Source of the DNA: Verrucomicrobiaceae bacterium UBA7681
GTDB taxonomy: Bacteria > Verrucomicrobiota > Verrucomicrobiia > Verrucomicrobiales > Verrucomicrobiaceae
DNA: 64,000 bases
Reading direction: 5' to 3'
Assembly (NCBI GenBank): GCA_002482965.1
Contig: DLGZ01000009.1
Location: 197,590-261,589, forward strand
The first letter of the stretch is position 1, and each line of letters starts with the position of its first letter. The position numbers were made by a program, and so were the translations under genes. Below, in pieces: positions 51,473 to 62,100 of this stretch. The notes under the pieces are model-generated. The model did no database searches. It saw only the letters and a program-made list of their open reading frames with translations, and was not told the origin of the DNA.

Positions 51473-54295
51473 TCACGCCACCACCTCGATCTGACTCGTG
51501 CCGCCAGAGCCGCGAACCACGCGTACCTGCGTAGTGAGCCGGTCTTTGAGCAGTTCGACGTGTGAGATCAAACCAATCGTCTTGCCTCGTGATCGCAAAT
51601 TTTCCAGCGCACTCAGCGCAATTTCAAGCGTCTCGGAATCGAGCGTGCCAAAGCCTTCATCAATGAAGAGCGAATCAATCGGGTGATGCCGGCTCGCCAG
51701 CTCGCTTAAACCCAGTGCAAGTGCGAGACTCGCCAGGAAACTCTCGCCACCCGACAGGCTCTCCATTGGACGGTCCACACTCGCCTGATACAGATCCACG
51801 ATGCGTAGGTCGAGTTCATCACCTTCCGCCGCCATGAGCCGATAGCGCTCCGCCAATGTTTTCAAATGCTCGTTCGCCAGACCGATGAGCTGGCGCAGCG
51901 TGAGTGATTGCGCGAAGCGCGAGAACTTCGCGCCATCTGCGGAGCCTATAAGCTCTTTCAGTCTTCCCCAGCGAAGCGCCTCGGCCTCCGCCGCCTGCAA
52001 TTCGGCACCACCAGACTCGCGCCGCTTCCATGCCTCGTCATCACTACGGATCTGCTGTTCCAGCGAGCCGAGTTCCGTCCGCTTGGTCGCAAAAGCATCG
52101 TTCAACCGCTTTGCGCTCGCATCCAGTTCGGTCAAGGCCTTCTCATCCAGCATGCCCTGTCCAGCAAAGGGCTGCTGGCGTATTTCGAGCTGCTCTAGTT
52201 TCGCCATCATCGCTGCGATCTGCGTCTGCAGCGCATTCAGCTTCGTCTCCGCATCACGCCAGGACTTCTCCGCCGTCGCAACGCGGCCTTCATGCTGCTG
52301 ACGATCATCACCAAGCGTCTTGCCGCCGAGCAATTCGTTCAACTGCCCCTTCAAAGCATCCGCCTTTGCCCGCAGCGTCACACCTTCGGCCTTCAATTCA
52401 TCGAGGCGCATCGTCTTTGCCGCCTGCTCCTGCTGGGCGAGCTGGATGTCGCCTTCGATCTTCTGCCGTTCGCTGCGCTTTGTAACTGCCTCGTCGCGTT
52501 TCTTCGCAAATATGGCCATACGCTGCTCCAGCACGCTGAGTTCACGCTCCGCATCCTGTGGCGAGGCCAGGTCATGCAGTTGCACGGCCACCGTGCTTTT
52601 TTGAATCACACTGCGCTTCTGCTGCTCTTCAGCGCTCCACTGCTCCAATACTCCATCCGTCGGTGCATCCAGCTCATTCACACGTTTCTTCGTCTCCACG
52701 ATGCGCTTCTGCTCCGCCGTCACCTCCGCCTCGTTCTTCGCCAGTTCACGCTCCAGAGTCGTGACATCGCGGTTCGCTTTTTCGCGCTGCTGTTCGAGGC
52801 CGGTGAGGAGCTTGCGAGCGGCTTGAAGTTGGGATTCAAAATTCGCTTCCGCCTGCGCAAACGGGTGCTCCAGCGCTCCGCAGAGCGGGCATGCCTCGCC
52901 CGGTGTCAAATCGTGCCGATGCTCGTCAAAGCCCGCCACTTTTTCAGCATGGCGGACCACCTCCCGCTGAGCTTCGAGGGCCTTCGTGACCCGCTCCAGC
53001 TCCGCACGATCCTTCTTCGCTTTGGCGGTTCCCTCTGTGCCTTTCTTCGTCAAAGCCGCCGCAGCAGCCTCCGCTTTGGCAAGATGCTGATTGAGTGCCA
53101 GCGCCTCTGCATGACGCTTCCGGCCTTCGGCGAGTTTTTCAAACGCGCTCCGCCACTCACGCACCGCCATGCGCAGCTTGGGCAAGGTGTCGCTGAGTTC
53201 TGAATCGCTCGCGTTTTGCTTGAGCCACACTTCAAGAGCCTGCGTGGCATCAGTGTGTATTGTGAGTGCCTTGTCAGCGGCTTCCCTGCGCGTACTAGCC
53301 TCTTTTTGTTCCTTCGCCCACGTTTGATACATCGCACGGCTCTCGCCGAGCTGCTTTTCAAACTGCTCGCTCTGTGCCGCCATGCCCGCTGCTTGTTCCC
53401 ACACTGGTTCGCGCTTTGCACGCTGCTGCTTCGTCTCTTCAACAGCGACTTTGGTTTTGGAAACCTCGTTGGTCAGGTCCGCCTGCGATTGCTCCAGCGA
53501 ATGACGTGATGCCGTGAGCTTCTCAATCTCAGTCACGATGACTGCATGCTCACGCTGGTCGCGCAGTTGCTGTGTCGCGGTCTGGCTGTCGGCATGCAGG
53601 CGTTCGGCGGTAGCTTGGGCATCGACGAGACTGCTTTCGAGATTCGTTCGGCCTGCATCGTCCAGCACCGTCACAGCGCCGAGTCGCTCCTTCAGCAGAC
53701 GGGCCGCTTCATCCTTTGCCTTGTGGGTTTCGTAGGCCAGTACAGACAGGTCGCTGTAAATCTCGGTGCCCGTGATCTTTTCCAGCAGTTCCGCCCGCTC
53801 GTTAGGCTTCGCCTTCAAAAACGCCGCAAACTGCCCCTGTGCCAGCAGCACGGAACGCAGAAATCGCTGCACATCCAGACCAGTCTTCTCCTCGATGATG
53901 CGATCCATCTCGGCCGCCTTCTCGGCAAGGATCTCGCCGGTGACGGCATTGGCCAGACGGCGCTCCACCGGCTGGAGTTTCCCATCTGCTTTGCCGCGCG
54001 CACGCCGTAGCCGCCAGATGGCGCGCAGCGTTTCGCCGCCTGTTTCGAAATCCACCTCAGCAAGACATTCCGCCGTGTGCCGGCTCATCATCTCATCCGC
54101 CCGGTCATTGCCATAACGCGCCGCGCGGCCATACAGCGCCAGCGTCATCGCATCCAGCAAAGTCGATTTCCCCGCGCCTGTCGGCCCCGTGATCAAAAAT
54201 ACCCCCGCAGCGCTGAGCGGCACCGCATCAAATCGCACCTCATGCGTTCCGCTGAGAGAGTTGAGGTTTTGAAGTCGGACGGCGAGGAGGCGCAT
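51473..54295 (-). CDS. sbcC: Exonuclease SbcC (Rad50-like ATPase)
   Basis: SbcC is the SMC-like ATPase of SbcCD, which opens hairpins and blocked DNA ends. The 940-residue protein has Walker A LITGPTGAGKSTLLDAMTLA, two long coiled coils (about residues 190-440 and 500-740) around a zinc-hook CPLCG near residue 468, and the C-terminal signature LSGGESFLASLALALGLSEL with Walker B DSLFIDEGFGTLDSETL. The length is a little below the usual 1,000-1,050. Like the family, it starts with MRLLAVRLQNLNSLSGTHEV. It lies 3 bases after sbcD on the same strand and forms an operon with it. Confidence 0.93.
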   Translation of the reverse strand: MRLLAVRLQNLNSLSGTHEVRFDAVPLSAAGVFLITGPTGAGKSTLLDAMTLALYGRAARYGNDRADEMMSRHTAECLAEVDFETGGETLRAIWRLRRARGKADGKLQPVERRLANAVTGEILAEKAAEMDRIIEEKTGLDVQRFLRSVLLAQGQFAAFLKAKPNERAELLEKITGTEIYSDLSVLAYETHKAKDEAARLLKERLGAVTVLDDAGRTNLESSLVDAQATAERLHADSQTATQQLRDQREHAVIVTEIEKLTASRHSLEQSQADLTNEVSKTKVAVEETKQQRAKREPVWEQAAGMAAQSEQFEKQLGESRAMYQTWAKEQKEASTRREAADKALTIHTDATQALEVWLKQNASDSELSDTLPKLRMAVREWRSAFEKLAEGRKRHAEALALNQHLAKAEAAAAALTKKGTEGTAKAKKDRAELERVTKALEAQREVVRHAEKVAGFDEHRHDLTPGEACPLCGALEHPFAQAEANFESQLQAARKLLTGLEQQREKANRDVTTLERELAKNEAEVTAEQKRIVETKKRVNELDAPTDGVLEQWSAEEQQKRSVIQKSTVAVQLHDLASPQDAERELSVLEQRMAIFAKKRDEAVTKRSERQKIEGDIQLAQQEQAAKTMRLDELKAEGVTLRAKADALKGQLNELLGGKTLGDDRQQHEGRVATAEKSWRDAETKLNALQTQIAAMMAKLEQLEIRQQPFAGQGMLDEKALTELDASAKRLNDAFATKRTELGSLEQQIRSDDEAWKRRESGGAELQAAEAEALRWGRLKELIGSADGAKFSRFAQSLTLRQLIGLANEHLKTLAERYRLMAAEGDELDLRIVDLYQASVDRPMESLSGGESFLASLALALGLSELASRHHPIDSLFIDEGFGTLDSETLEIALSALENLRSRGKTIGLISHVELLKDRLTTQVRVVRGSGGTSQIEVVA

Positions 54296-54298
54296 GAA

Positions 54299-55444
54299 TC
54301 AGGCGGTAAAATTTTGTTCTCTTATTGCCAGCAGCTCATCAAACACCACGCTCAATTCATCGCCTTCAATCTGCTTTTCCTGCAGCAGTTCGCGAAAGAC
54401 CTCGCGGGGCTGGAGTTCGCTGAGGGTTGGGCCGGTGTGCTGCCAGGCAGAGGCGAGAGCGGCGGGCAGGTCGGTGAGGATTTTCAAAACCTCAAAACGA
54501 CCAGCGGCGGCTTCGCGGACCTGGCGGTCAAGATCAGCTTCGGGCGCATCGAGTTTCACCGTGACCTCAGCCCAGCTTGCAGCGGGTACATTCGCGAGAT
54601 CGGCATCGAGCGTGCCGCGACTGACGCTAACACGAGTGAGCAGACGTGTGACAGGCACTGGGAGCGTCTCGATTTTCATCCCCTGCGTGTCGAGCACAAC
54701 GACGGATTTTTGGTCAGCAGCCTCAGAGAAACTGAGCGCGACGGGTGAACCGCTGTAGCGCACAGTTTCCAGACCGGCGACCTGCTGTGGTCGATGCAGA
54801 TGGCCGAGCGCTGTGTAGTCAAAACCAGCGAAGACATCCGCGCCCACAGCTCCGAGATTTCCGATGTGGATGTCGCGTTCGCTGTCGCTGGTGGTGGCAC
54901 CGAGCACGGTCAGATGGCCCATGGCAATGACGGGTCGCTTCCCAGCCCGTAGGCGACAGGCGGTGAGCTGTGCAGAGTAGTGAGAGCGAATGGCGGCGCG
55001 GACCTGGGCTTGCACATCCGTCATGGCCTCACCAGCGGTGGCCTGCCGCAGATCGCGTTCACGGAGGAATGGCACGGCGGCGACGACGACATCACCGAGA
55101 TCGATGATGTTCTCACCCGCATGACCAAATACGTGTACCTCGAAGCGTTTCAGCAGTTCACGCGGGGCGTTGAGGTGTGAGGCGGAGTCGTGATTGCCGC
55201 CGGTGATGACGGCTTTCACCGTGCGCAGATCAGCAAGGCGCTTGAGGAAGTCGAAATACAGGCCCACCGCGTCCTGCGGCGGGTTGGCTGCATCAAACAC
55301 ATCACCGCTGAGCAGCAGCGCGTCGATTTTCTCTTTGCGCAATGTGTCGATGAGCCAGTCGAGAAAGGCGGCGTGCTCCGTCAGGCGCTCGCGCTCGACG
55401 AGTCGGGCGCCGAGATGCCAGTCTGCGGTGTGGAGGATGCGCAT
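54299..55444 (-). CDS. sbcD: Exonuclease SbcD (Mre11-like nuclease)
   Basis: SbcD is the nuclease subunit of SbcCD. The 381-residue protein carries metallophosphatase motifs: MRILHTADWHLGARLVERER (D-x-H), LLLSGDVFDAANPPQDAVGL (G-D-x-x-D), ITGGNHDSASHLNAPRELL (G-N-H-D), VIAMGHLTV and DYTALGHLHRPQQVAG (G-H). The C-terminal capping domain follows. The frame is open to 55477, but MRILHTADWHLG at 55444 is the conserved start. The following gene, sbcC, begins 3 bases after the stop. This pair completes a Mre11-Rad50 type machine in the same window as the AddA-like nuclease. Confidence 0.94.
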   Translation of the reverse strand: MRILHTADWHLGARLVERERLTEHAAFLDWLIDTLRKEKIDALLLSGDVFDAANPPQDAVGLYFDFLKRLADLRTVKAVITGGNHDSASHLNAPRELLKRFEVHVFGHAGENIIDLGDVVVAAVPFLRERDLRQATAGEAMTDVQAQVRAAIRSHYSAQLTACRLRAGKRPVIAMGHLTVLGATTSDSERDIHIGNLGAVGADVFAGFDYTALGHLHRPQQVAGLETVRYSGSPVALSFSEAADQKSVVVLDTQGMKIETLPVPVTRLLTRVSVSRGTLDADLANVPAASWAEVTVKLDAPEADLDRQVREAAAGRFEVLKILTDLPAALASAWQHTGPTLSELQPREVFRELLQEKQIEGDELSVVFDELLAIREQNFTA

Positions 55445-55528
55445 GCAGTTGAATAGGAAGGGCCATTGCTCCTGCAAGCGCCGTCATCAACATGAGATGG
55501 CCAGAGAGAGCAGCCATGGCCGCACAGC

Positions 55529-56116
55529 TCAGTTTCGGTTCAGCAGTTTGCGCACTTCATCCTCCGAGTACGCGCTCTTTTTACCGCCACCTTTGTCATT
55601 GTAGTTTTCGATGATCTTCGGTGCTTTGCCGAAGCTTTTGGAGCGCGTCAGGGCGGAGCCGGTTTGGAATTGATCGTCTGCACCGCTGAACAGGCTGCTG
55701 CCTTCGCGGGCCTTCTGGCTGCCAAAGCGAGACTCATCGGTCTTGAAGCCGTTTTGCTTGCTGAGAGCCTGTTTGTCTCCCAGCGAGTAGGTCATGTCCA
55801 TGCCCGCGATTTTTTTGCCGAAGATGCTCTGACTGGTCTTGAACTGCTTCTGCCCGGCATAGGAGTTGCTGCCGTTGAAGTCTTTGGAATGATGCGTTTG
55901 CTTTTGAAAATACGATCCCGCACTGCTTTTCCCCAGCTTTGGATCGCTCATGAATTTTTCGTACTTGCTGCGCTTGGTCAGATCCATCCCCGAAGTCGTA
56001 CGCTTCACCAGCGATTGCTCCGATGGATCCTCCTTTTTCTTCGTCTTGGTGCTGGTGCACTGGCACAGGACTAAGCCTGCGCAGAGGCAGATCAGAAGTC
56101 TCATGGTTGGATTCAT
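55529..56116 (-). CDS. Small lipoprotein, function unknown
   Basis: The 195-residue product has a lipoprotein signal (MRLLICLCAGLVLCQCTSTK, lipidated cysteine after LCQ, starting with an MNPT extension). The mature part is strongly polar and basic, full of Ser, Lys, Gly and Gln, with recurring short motifs such as QKQTHHSKDFNGSNSYAGQK and SRFGSQKAREGSSLF. It looks disordered and has no catalytic motif. I do not recognise a family. The ATG at 56116 overlaps the stop of the large TPR gene as ATGA, so the two are translationally coupled, and the lipoprotein may help the TPR protein at the membrane. Confidence 0.68.
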   Translation of the reverse strand: MNPTMRLLICLCAGLVLCQCTSTKTKKKEDPSEQSLVKRTTSGMDLTKRSKYEKFMSDPKLGKSSAGSYFQKQTHHSKDFNGSNSYAGQKQFKTSQSIFGKKIAGMDMTYSLGDKQALSKQNGFKTDESRFGSQKAREGSSLFSGADDQFQTGSALTRSKSFGKAPKIIENYNDKGGGKKSAYSEDEVRKLLNRN

Positions 56117-59100
56117 GGCTGAGGCGTGGTTTTGGCGGTCGTCCGCCGGGCGAGGAACAGGATTTCCTGCTTCACCCCTTCCGGCAGGCGGAACTTTGGC
56201 AGCTCCGTTTCAATGTCCGTTAGTCTGCCCCAGCTTTGGTAGAGTTCAAAGATGAGTTTTGCCGCCTCAGCCGGCAGGGTCCAGTTCATGCGCATGAGAA
56301 AAATCTCAGCCGCCTCAAAATCCTGCTGACGCATGAGGAAGCGTGCCTGCGCGGCAAACAGCTCCGGCTGCAGCGCGGCAGTGTCTTCCAGGCGTTGCAG
56401 TGCCGCCGCCAGCAGTTCTTGCGAGAGTCCTGCATGGCCGGTGTCTTCAAAGGCCTGCACCCACTCGATCGTCTGCACGCCGCCGGGGAAGGTCAGCCGC
56501 AGTGTTTCACTGAAAAGTTCCTGCACCGCTGCTTTGTCATGCAGGGCATGCGCCACGCGCACGGCCAGCGGCAGCTTGCGCCCCTGCTCGCGAAAGGTCG
56601 GGATGCCGGCCACGATTTCGCAGGCATCCCAGGCCCATGCCGCACGGCCTGCCCGGAGCATTTCTTCAGCGGAGAGTTCGATGCAGATTCGGTCTTTTTC
56701 TTCCACCTTCTGCCAGGCGCTGATGAAATCCTCATGCGCTTCCTGTGGCAATCCGGCAGTGAAGGCGCTCAGCGCCAGCGCCGCGAGCGGCCTGTCTGTG
56801 CCAGCCCGCGCTTCGGTACGCAGCATCGCGGCCCAGCCAGCGGCGTGTTTGCCCGCGGCTAGTCCTTTGAGCCAGGCGTGCATGTCTTTGAGTGTATCGC
56901 TATCCCGGGTCGTGGTGCGGAACAACGCGGCGATCTGCGCCCGCCCGCGTTCCGGTGCCCAGTCAGCTGCTGCCGCCAGCACCTTGAGCTGTTCCAGCCG
57001 CAGCGTGAAGCGTTCATGATCGCCCTTGATGGTGCGGTCGGCCTGCGTGAGCAGATTCAGCGCCTCAGTTGCGCGGTCGTGGGTGCGCAGCCCTGTGGCC
57101 AGCGCCACTACGCAGGGAAGGGATTTGCGTTCGACACATAGCGCCATGAGATCGCGCACATCATCCCACGCGCCAGAGGCTGTGGCGATCTGGCAGCGCA
57201 GTTTCAGCAGGTCCTGAGCGATGGGGTCCAGCGGTTCTGCCAATGGCACCTCACGCAGCACCTTCAGTGCGGCTTGGGGTTGCGCAAGGCGCTGCAGGAT
57301 CTGAGCGCGATGCAAACTAGCCTCGATATCGAGGTCGGTGCCGGCCTGGTCATTCGCCACATAGCAGGCGTGCAGGCGATCCCAGGCGGAGAGCGCCGCT
57401 TGGTCGTTCTGCATGCGTTCGTGCAGCAGGCCGAGTTCACGCAGGTAGGAAACCTCATGCGGGCGGCGGCGTTCCAGCACCTGTGAAAACTGCTCGCGGA
57501 AGCCCTGCCGGCGTAGTTCATCCACATTGAAATTGCGTGCGAGGAACAGCGCATGCTTTTCACGCAGGGTGTCATCACCGGGTTGCGGCGGTTTGAACGG
57601 TGGTTCGGCCAGCAGCAGTTTGAGTGAGTAGCTCAGCCCCGGCTCGATCTCCATTGATGTTTCACACACGCGCAGCAGCCACAGCGCATAGTCGGGATTC
57701 GACGGCGCACGGTCTGGCAGCATGCTGTAAATGTCGATGGCCTCGCGCACAAAGCCTGCGCTCTCCAATCGGCTGCCGAGGTTGCCGAGTGTATCCACCG
57801 AGTGCTCGGTGCGCAGATCCACCGCCGCCAGATGCTCGCGGATCAGTCGCCGCCGTGTGGGGTAGTCCACGTCGCGCAGCCGGCCGAGCAGGTCATTGAT
57901 GCGCCATTCACCAAATTCCGAATCCGAGCGCGGGCCCAGCATCGTGGCACCGTATTGCTGGGCGAGGGTGGCATTCGAACCCTGTGCCACGCCACCGAGG
58001 CCCTGCTGCACCAGCAGCGCCTGAATTTCCCGCGTCTCCTCCCACAGGCTGCGCAAATGCGGCGGCTCTTCATAACGTGACGATCCCTGCGGGAGCAGGC
58101 TGCCCTTGGAATCCGTCATGTCACGCTGGGCGATAAAGGGCCCGGACAAAAACCGACCCAATGTATCGGCACCCGTTTGATCCGCACCCGACAGGCCAGC
58201 CACCGCCGCCTTGCGAATGGCGGTCATCGCAGACGGCTGGGTGCGCTGCAATCTGCGCCATGCGTCCTGCAGTGCCTCCTCGCGCTCCTGCTCAGAATTC
58301 GTCATGCGGCTCAGAGAGGAGAGGCTCAGCAAAAACGGATCGTAGGTGGTGCGGTAGTTTCCCGCAGCCACAGGGCCGCGCACAGCCGCATCAAGGTACT
58401 GCCGAGCCAGATCCCAGCGCTCGGCACTTTCGGCAATGCGTGCGAGGAACAGCGAGTAGTCCATTTCCATCTCGGGTGAATTGAGCGGCAGGCTGGCACC
58501 GAGTGCCAGCGCCTCGTCATACCGCTGCTTGTCCTGCAGTTTGCGGGTCAGTTCCACGATGGCGGAGTTGCGCAGCACCCGGCAGTTGCCCAGTTGGACG
58601 AGGCTGTCGGGACGAAAGCGGAAGCTGTTCACATCCACCAGCATCGAGACGCAGGCTTGCAGCAGGCTGGCCCGTGCCTTCAGCACTTCAGGCGACCAGC
58701 CTTTCTCGCTGGCCCAGCGCACCGCCTCATCCATTCCATGGCTGTGAAGCAGCAGCCAGAGCATCGCAAACTGCGCCTCCAGCTTGGTGGTATCGGGCAG
58801 CACCTTCTTCAGCACCACGCGAAACTCCGCACCCGCACCGGCATAGAACAGCGCCCAGAGTTTCTCCACATCGGCAGCCTGTGACTCGGTGCTCCATTGT
58901 TTGATCCACTGGCTCAGCGCCTCCCCACCATGCGCGTGGCGCAGTTTTGCCAGTTCTTCGATCGCCCGCAGCCGCACCAGAGCCGCGTCGTCCGGCAATT
59001 CGGCAAACTCCGCCCTTGGCTGGCCGAGGAATGCCCGCAGTGTGTCCAGATCTTTGCGCTCCAGACCCGGGGCGAGATCCAGCAGCGAGACAATGTCCCC

Positions 59101-62100
59101 CGTCGTCACGCCGCCTCCGGTGCGCCGCGTATCTGTCAGCGGCAGCGGAGCACGCACGCCGCTGGTCGGATAATTGCGTGCTTTCACTGGTGCGGCCAGC
59201 ACCACCTGCAGCTGCTTCTCCGCCTCCGCTTCATCGGCAAAACGCAGGCACTTCAGCGCCAGTCTCAACCGCGCACGGCCATCCCACGAGCGCACCTGGG
59301 TCATCTGCTCGTACACCCTTCGTTCCGCCTCATCCTGCCCCGAGCTTTCATAATACTTCGCCAGCTCCTCCAGTGCCGTCGAATCCTGTGCGAACCGGCT
59401 CTCCAGGCGCCGCCGCACGCGGTCGGCCTCCGTGATTTGAAACGTCTGTTCCAGCAACTCCACCAGCCGCCGTGACTCGGCCGCGATCTCCTTGGGCGGA
59501 GCCATTGCGGCGATCTGCTTCTGGAAATAAATCGCCGACTTCAGGTCCGCCACCTTCAGCGCTGCATCGCGCAGTTGATCCAGTGAAAACGGTGTGTCCG
59601 GCGCGGTGTAATACGCCTGCTTCATGCTCGCAAACGCCTTCACATGATCGCCACCGCGCTCATACACCTGCGCCAGCGCTTCATGATAAAACCCGTCGAA
59701 CGGATGCCGCTGCACACGCTCCAGCAGTGCGCGCTCCAGCAGTTTCAGGCGGTCGCGCGCCACACTCGGTGCCAGTTCGCCGCCGCTCGCGTCCGAAAAC
59801 GTCAGCCGGTCGATGCAGCGGCGCAGCACTTCACGGCGGCGCTTCACATCCGTCTCACGTTCCAAAATTTGCGCCTGCACCTCCACGTGGTCTGTGATGC
59901 GATGCTGACGCAGCAAGATGTCCGCATAGTTTTCCAGCAGTGGGATGGCCGCAGGGCCTTCGATCCGCTTCACCGCCTGCTTCCACAGCGCCAGTGCGTC
60001 ATCCGCACGGCGTTGCAGGAAATAAATTTGAGACAGCGCCGAGAGCAGCTGCCCTGAATCGGGAAACTCGCGATACATGCGTTCCAAAAGCTTTGCCGCA
60101 GCCACGCCTGGTGGCGGCAGGGGATTGTCGCTCTTCCAGCCAGGGCTGCTCGTTTCTGAGTCCACTCGTCGCTCCGACTCCAGCAGCAGTTCCGCCAGTC
60201 GCAGCGTGTACCGCACACGTCCCGGGGCATCCAGCTCAGACAGCTGCCGTAACTGCCTCTCCATCAGTGCATAGTTTTCATCCTCCTGCGCCAGATCCAG
60301 TTTCAGCTGCTCCACCACCAGTGATACCGGCTGCTTTTTCTCAGTCACCGGATCAAATTCCAAAGCATTCAGCAGTTGATAGGCATCGTCGAACTGGTTC
60401 GTGCGAGCCGCCCACCAGCAACCACGAAACCTTGTGGCTTGAGCATCTTTGGATTTGGGATCGGCTTGCCTGGCGCTGGAGATGACTTTTTGTGCGAACT
60501 CCAGCACGCGCTCCGGCAGCTTTTCACGTTTGGTGTCTTCGGAGTCCTCGCTCGCGAAGCCCGTGCCGGTAAATGCATCAGGCAGCTTGAACTCACCGTT
60601 CGTCACCGGTTTGGCCACCACCTTCGTGTCTCCCATCAGGATCGAGAGCATGCGCTCGTCCACATCCACGCGTTCCTCGTCCGTCGTGCTGGCTTGCCAG
60701 GCCTTTTCAATCCATTCCGCCGCCTCATCATTCTCGCCTTGTTCAGCCAGAAGTTCCGCCAGATGCAGCCAGGCACCACGTCCTGCAGCTGGTTTGGACA
60801 CCGCTTCACGGGCCAGAATGATGGCGCTGTCGAGGTTGTTGCTAGCCGCCAGAAATGTCGAGGCATCACTCAGCCGTTTCTGCCGTTCTTCCGGAGTGGT
60901 CGCGCTTTCGGTAAATCCATGCAGGAGCTTGTCTTCTGCGACCACGTCACGCCGTGCCCGGAAAAACCCCGCCAGATCAAAGACCGCCTCCGCTTTCTGC
61001 GGATCGCGGTCCACGCGTGCGCGCAGGATTGTTTCAATGACGGCATCCAGGGCACGCGTTTGTGCAAATCCTAGAACCTGCTTTTCGACGTCGGACGAGT
61101 TTTGCACTTCCAGCAGCTTCAGCAGGCGCTGCTTTGCACTGTTTGCATCGCCGTTGCGCAAATCGGCTTCACAACGCAACAGTACTAAAGCGGGCAGATC
61201 ACCGCCGTCGTTTTTGAGCCGCTCATCGAGCAGTTTGGCCGCCTCGGCGGCCCCTTCGTGATCCAGCAGCGTTCGCACGAGTTGCCAACGGTAGTCTTCA
61301 ACTTGGGGCACTGCCTGGACCAAGGCACGCAGCCAGCGCACCTGCTCGTCCGGCTCGACGGTAAGCTCAAAAAAACGTGTGGCATCCAGCAGCGTCTGTT
61401 CGGATGGCGGCGTGCCCTTGGCTGCTTCCTCCAAGGTCTTGCGCAAATCCTCCAATGTTCCAAAGCGTTCATGCAGTCGCACACGCCTGCGAAAGAAATC
61501 AAAATAACGACCATCACGGAAGTGCAAAAGCGCCAGTCCGTCTGTGAGGGCCTTGTCGGCCTTCGCAAATTGATCGGCGTTTTCGTAGATGCGCGCCAGA
61601 TCATAGAGCGCATCGAGTTTGCGCTGCGGGTCTTTTTGATCTGCCAGCTTGGAGAAGAAATTCGCGGCACGTTCGGGGAAGCCTGCCTGCAGAAGCAACT
61701 GCGCCACCTGGCGGGCTAGGTCAATGTCCTGCGGTTTTAGAGTCGCGGCGCGTTCATATGCATCCGCTGCCTCGGCATTTCTTCCTCCTGCCATGGCCAT
61801 GCCTCCCAGTTCGATCCACATCTGCGGCCCCTGTGGATCATCGGCTGGCAGGAGTTCAGCTGCTTTTTTGATCAGCGTGTATGCGGTGGTGGGATCCGAT
61901 AGTTCGCGGGCTACCTCGGCTCGTGATTTCAATACGATGAGGTTCTTTGCGTCTGTTTTTAGCAGAGAGTCATACAATTTTGCAGCCCGTTGCAAATCTC
62001 CGCTGCGTCGGATCAGGTGGGCCTCGACGATCTTGACGGCTTCAAACTTGGAGTTTGCGGCCTGCTGGGAGACATTTTCGACGAGCAGACTGGTCGCATC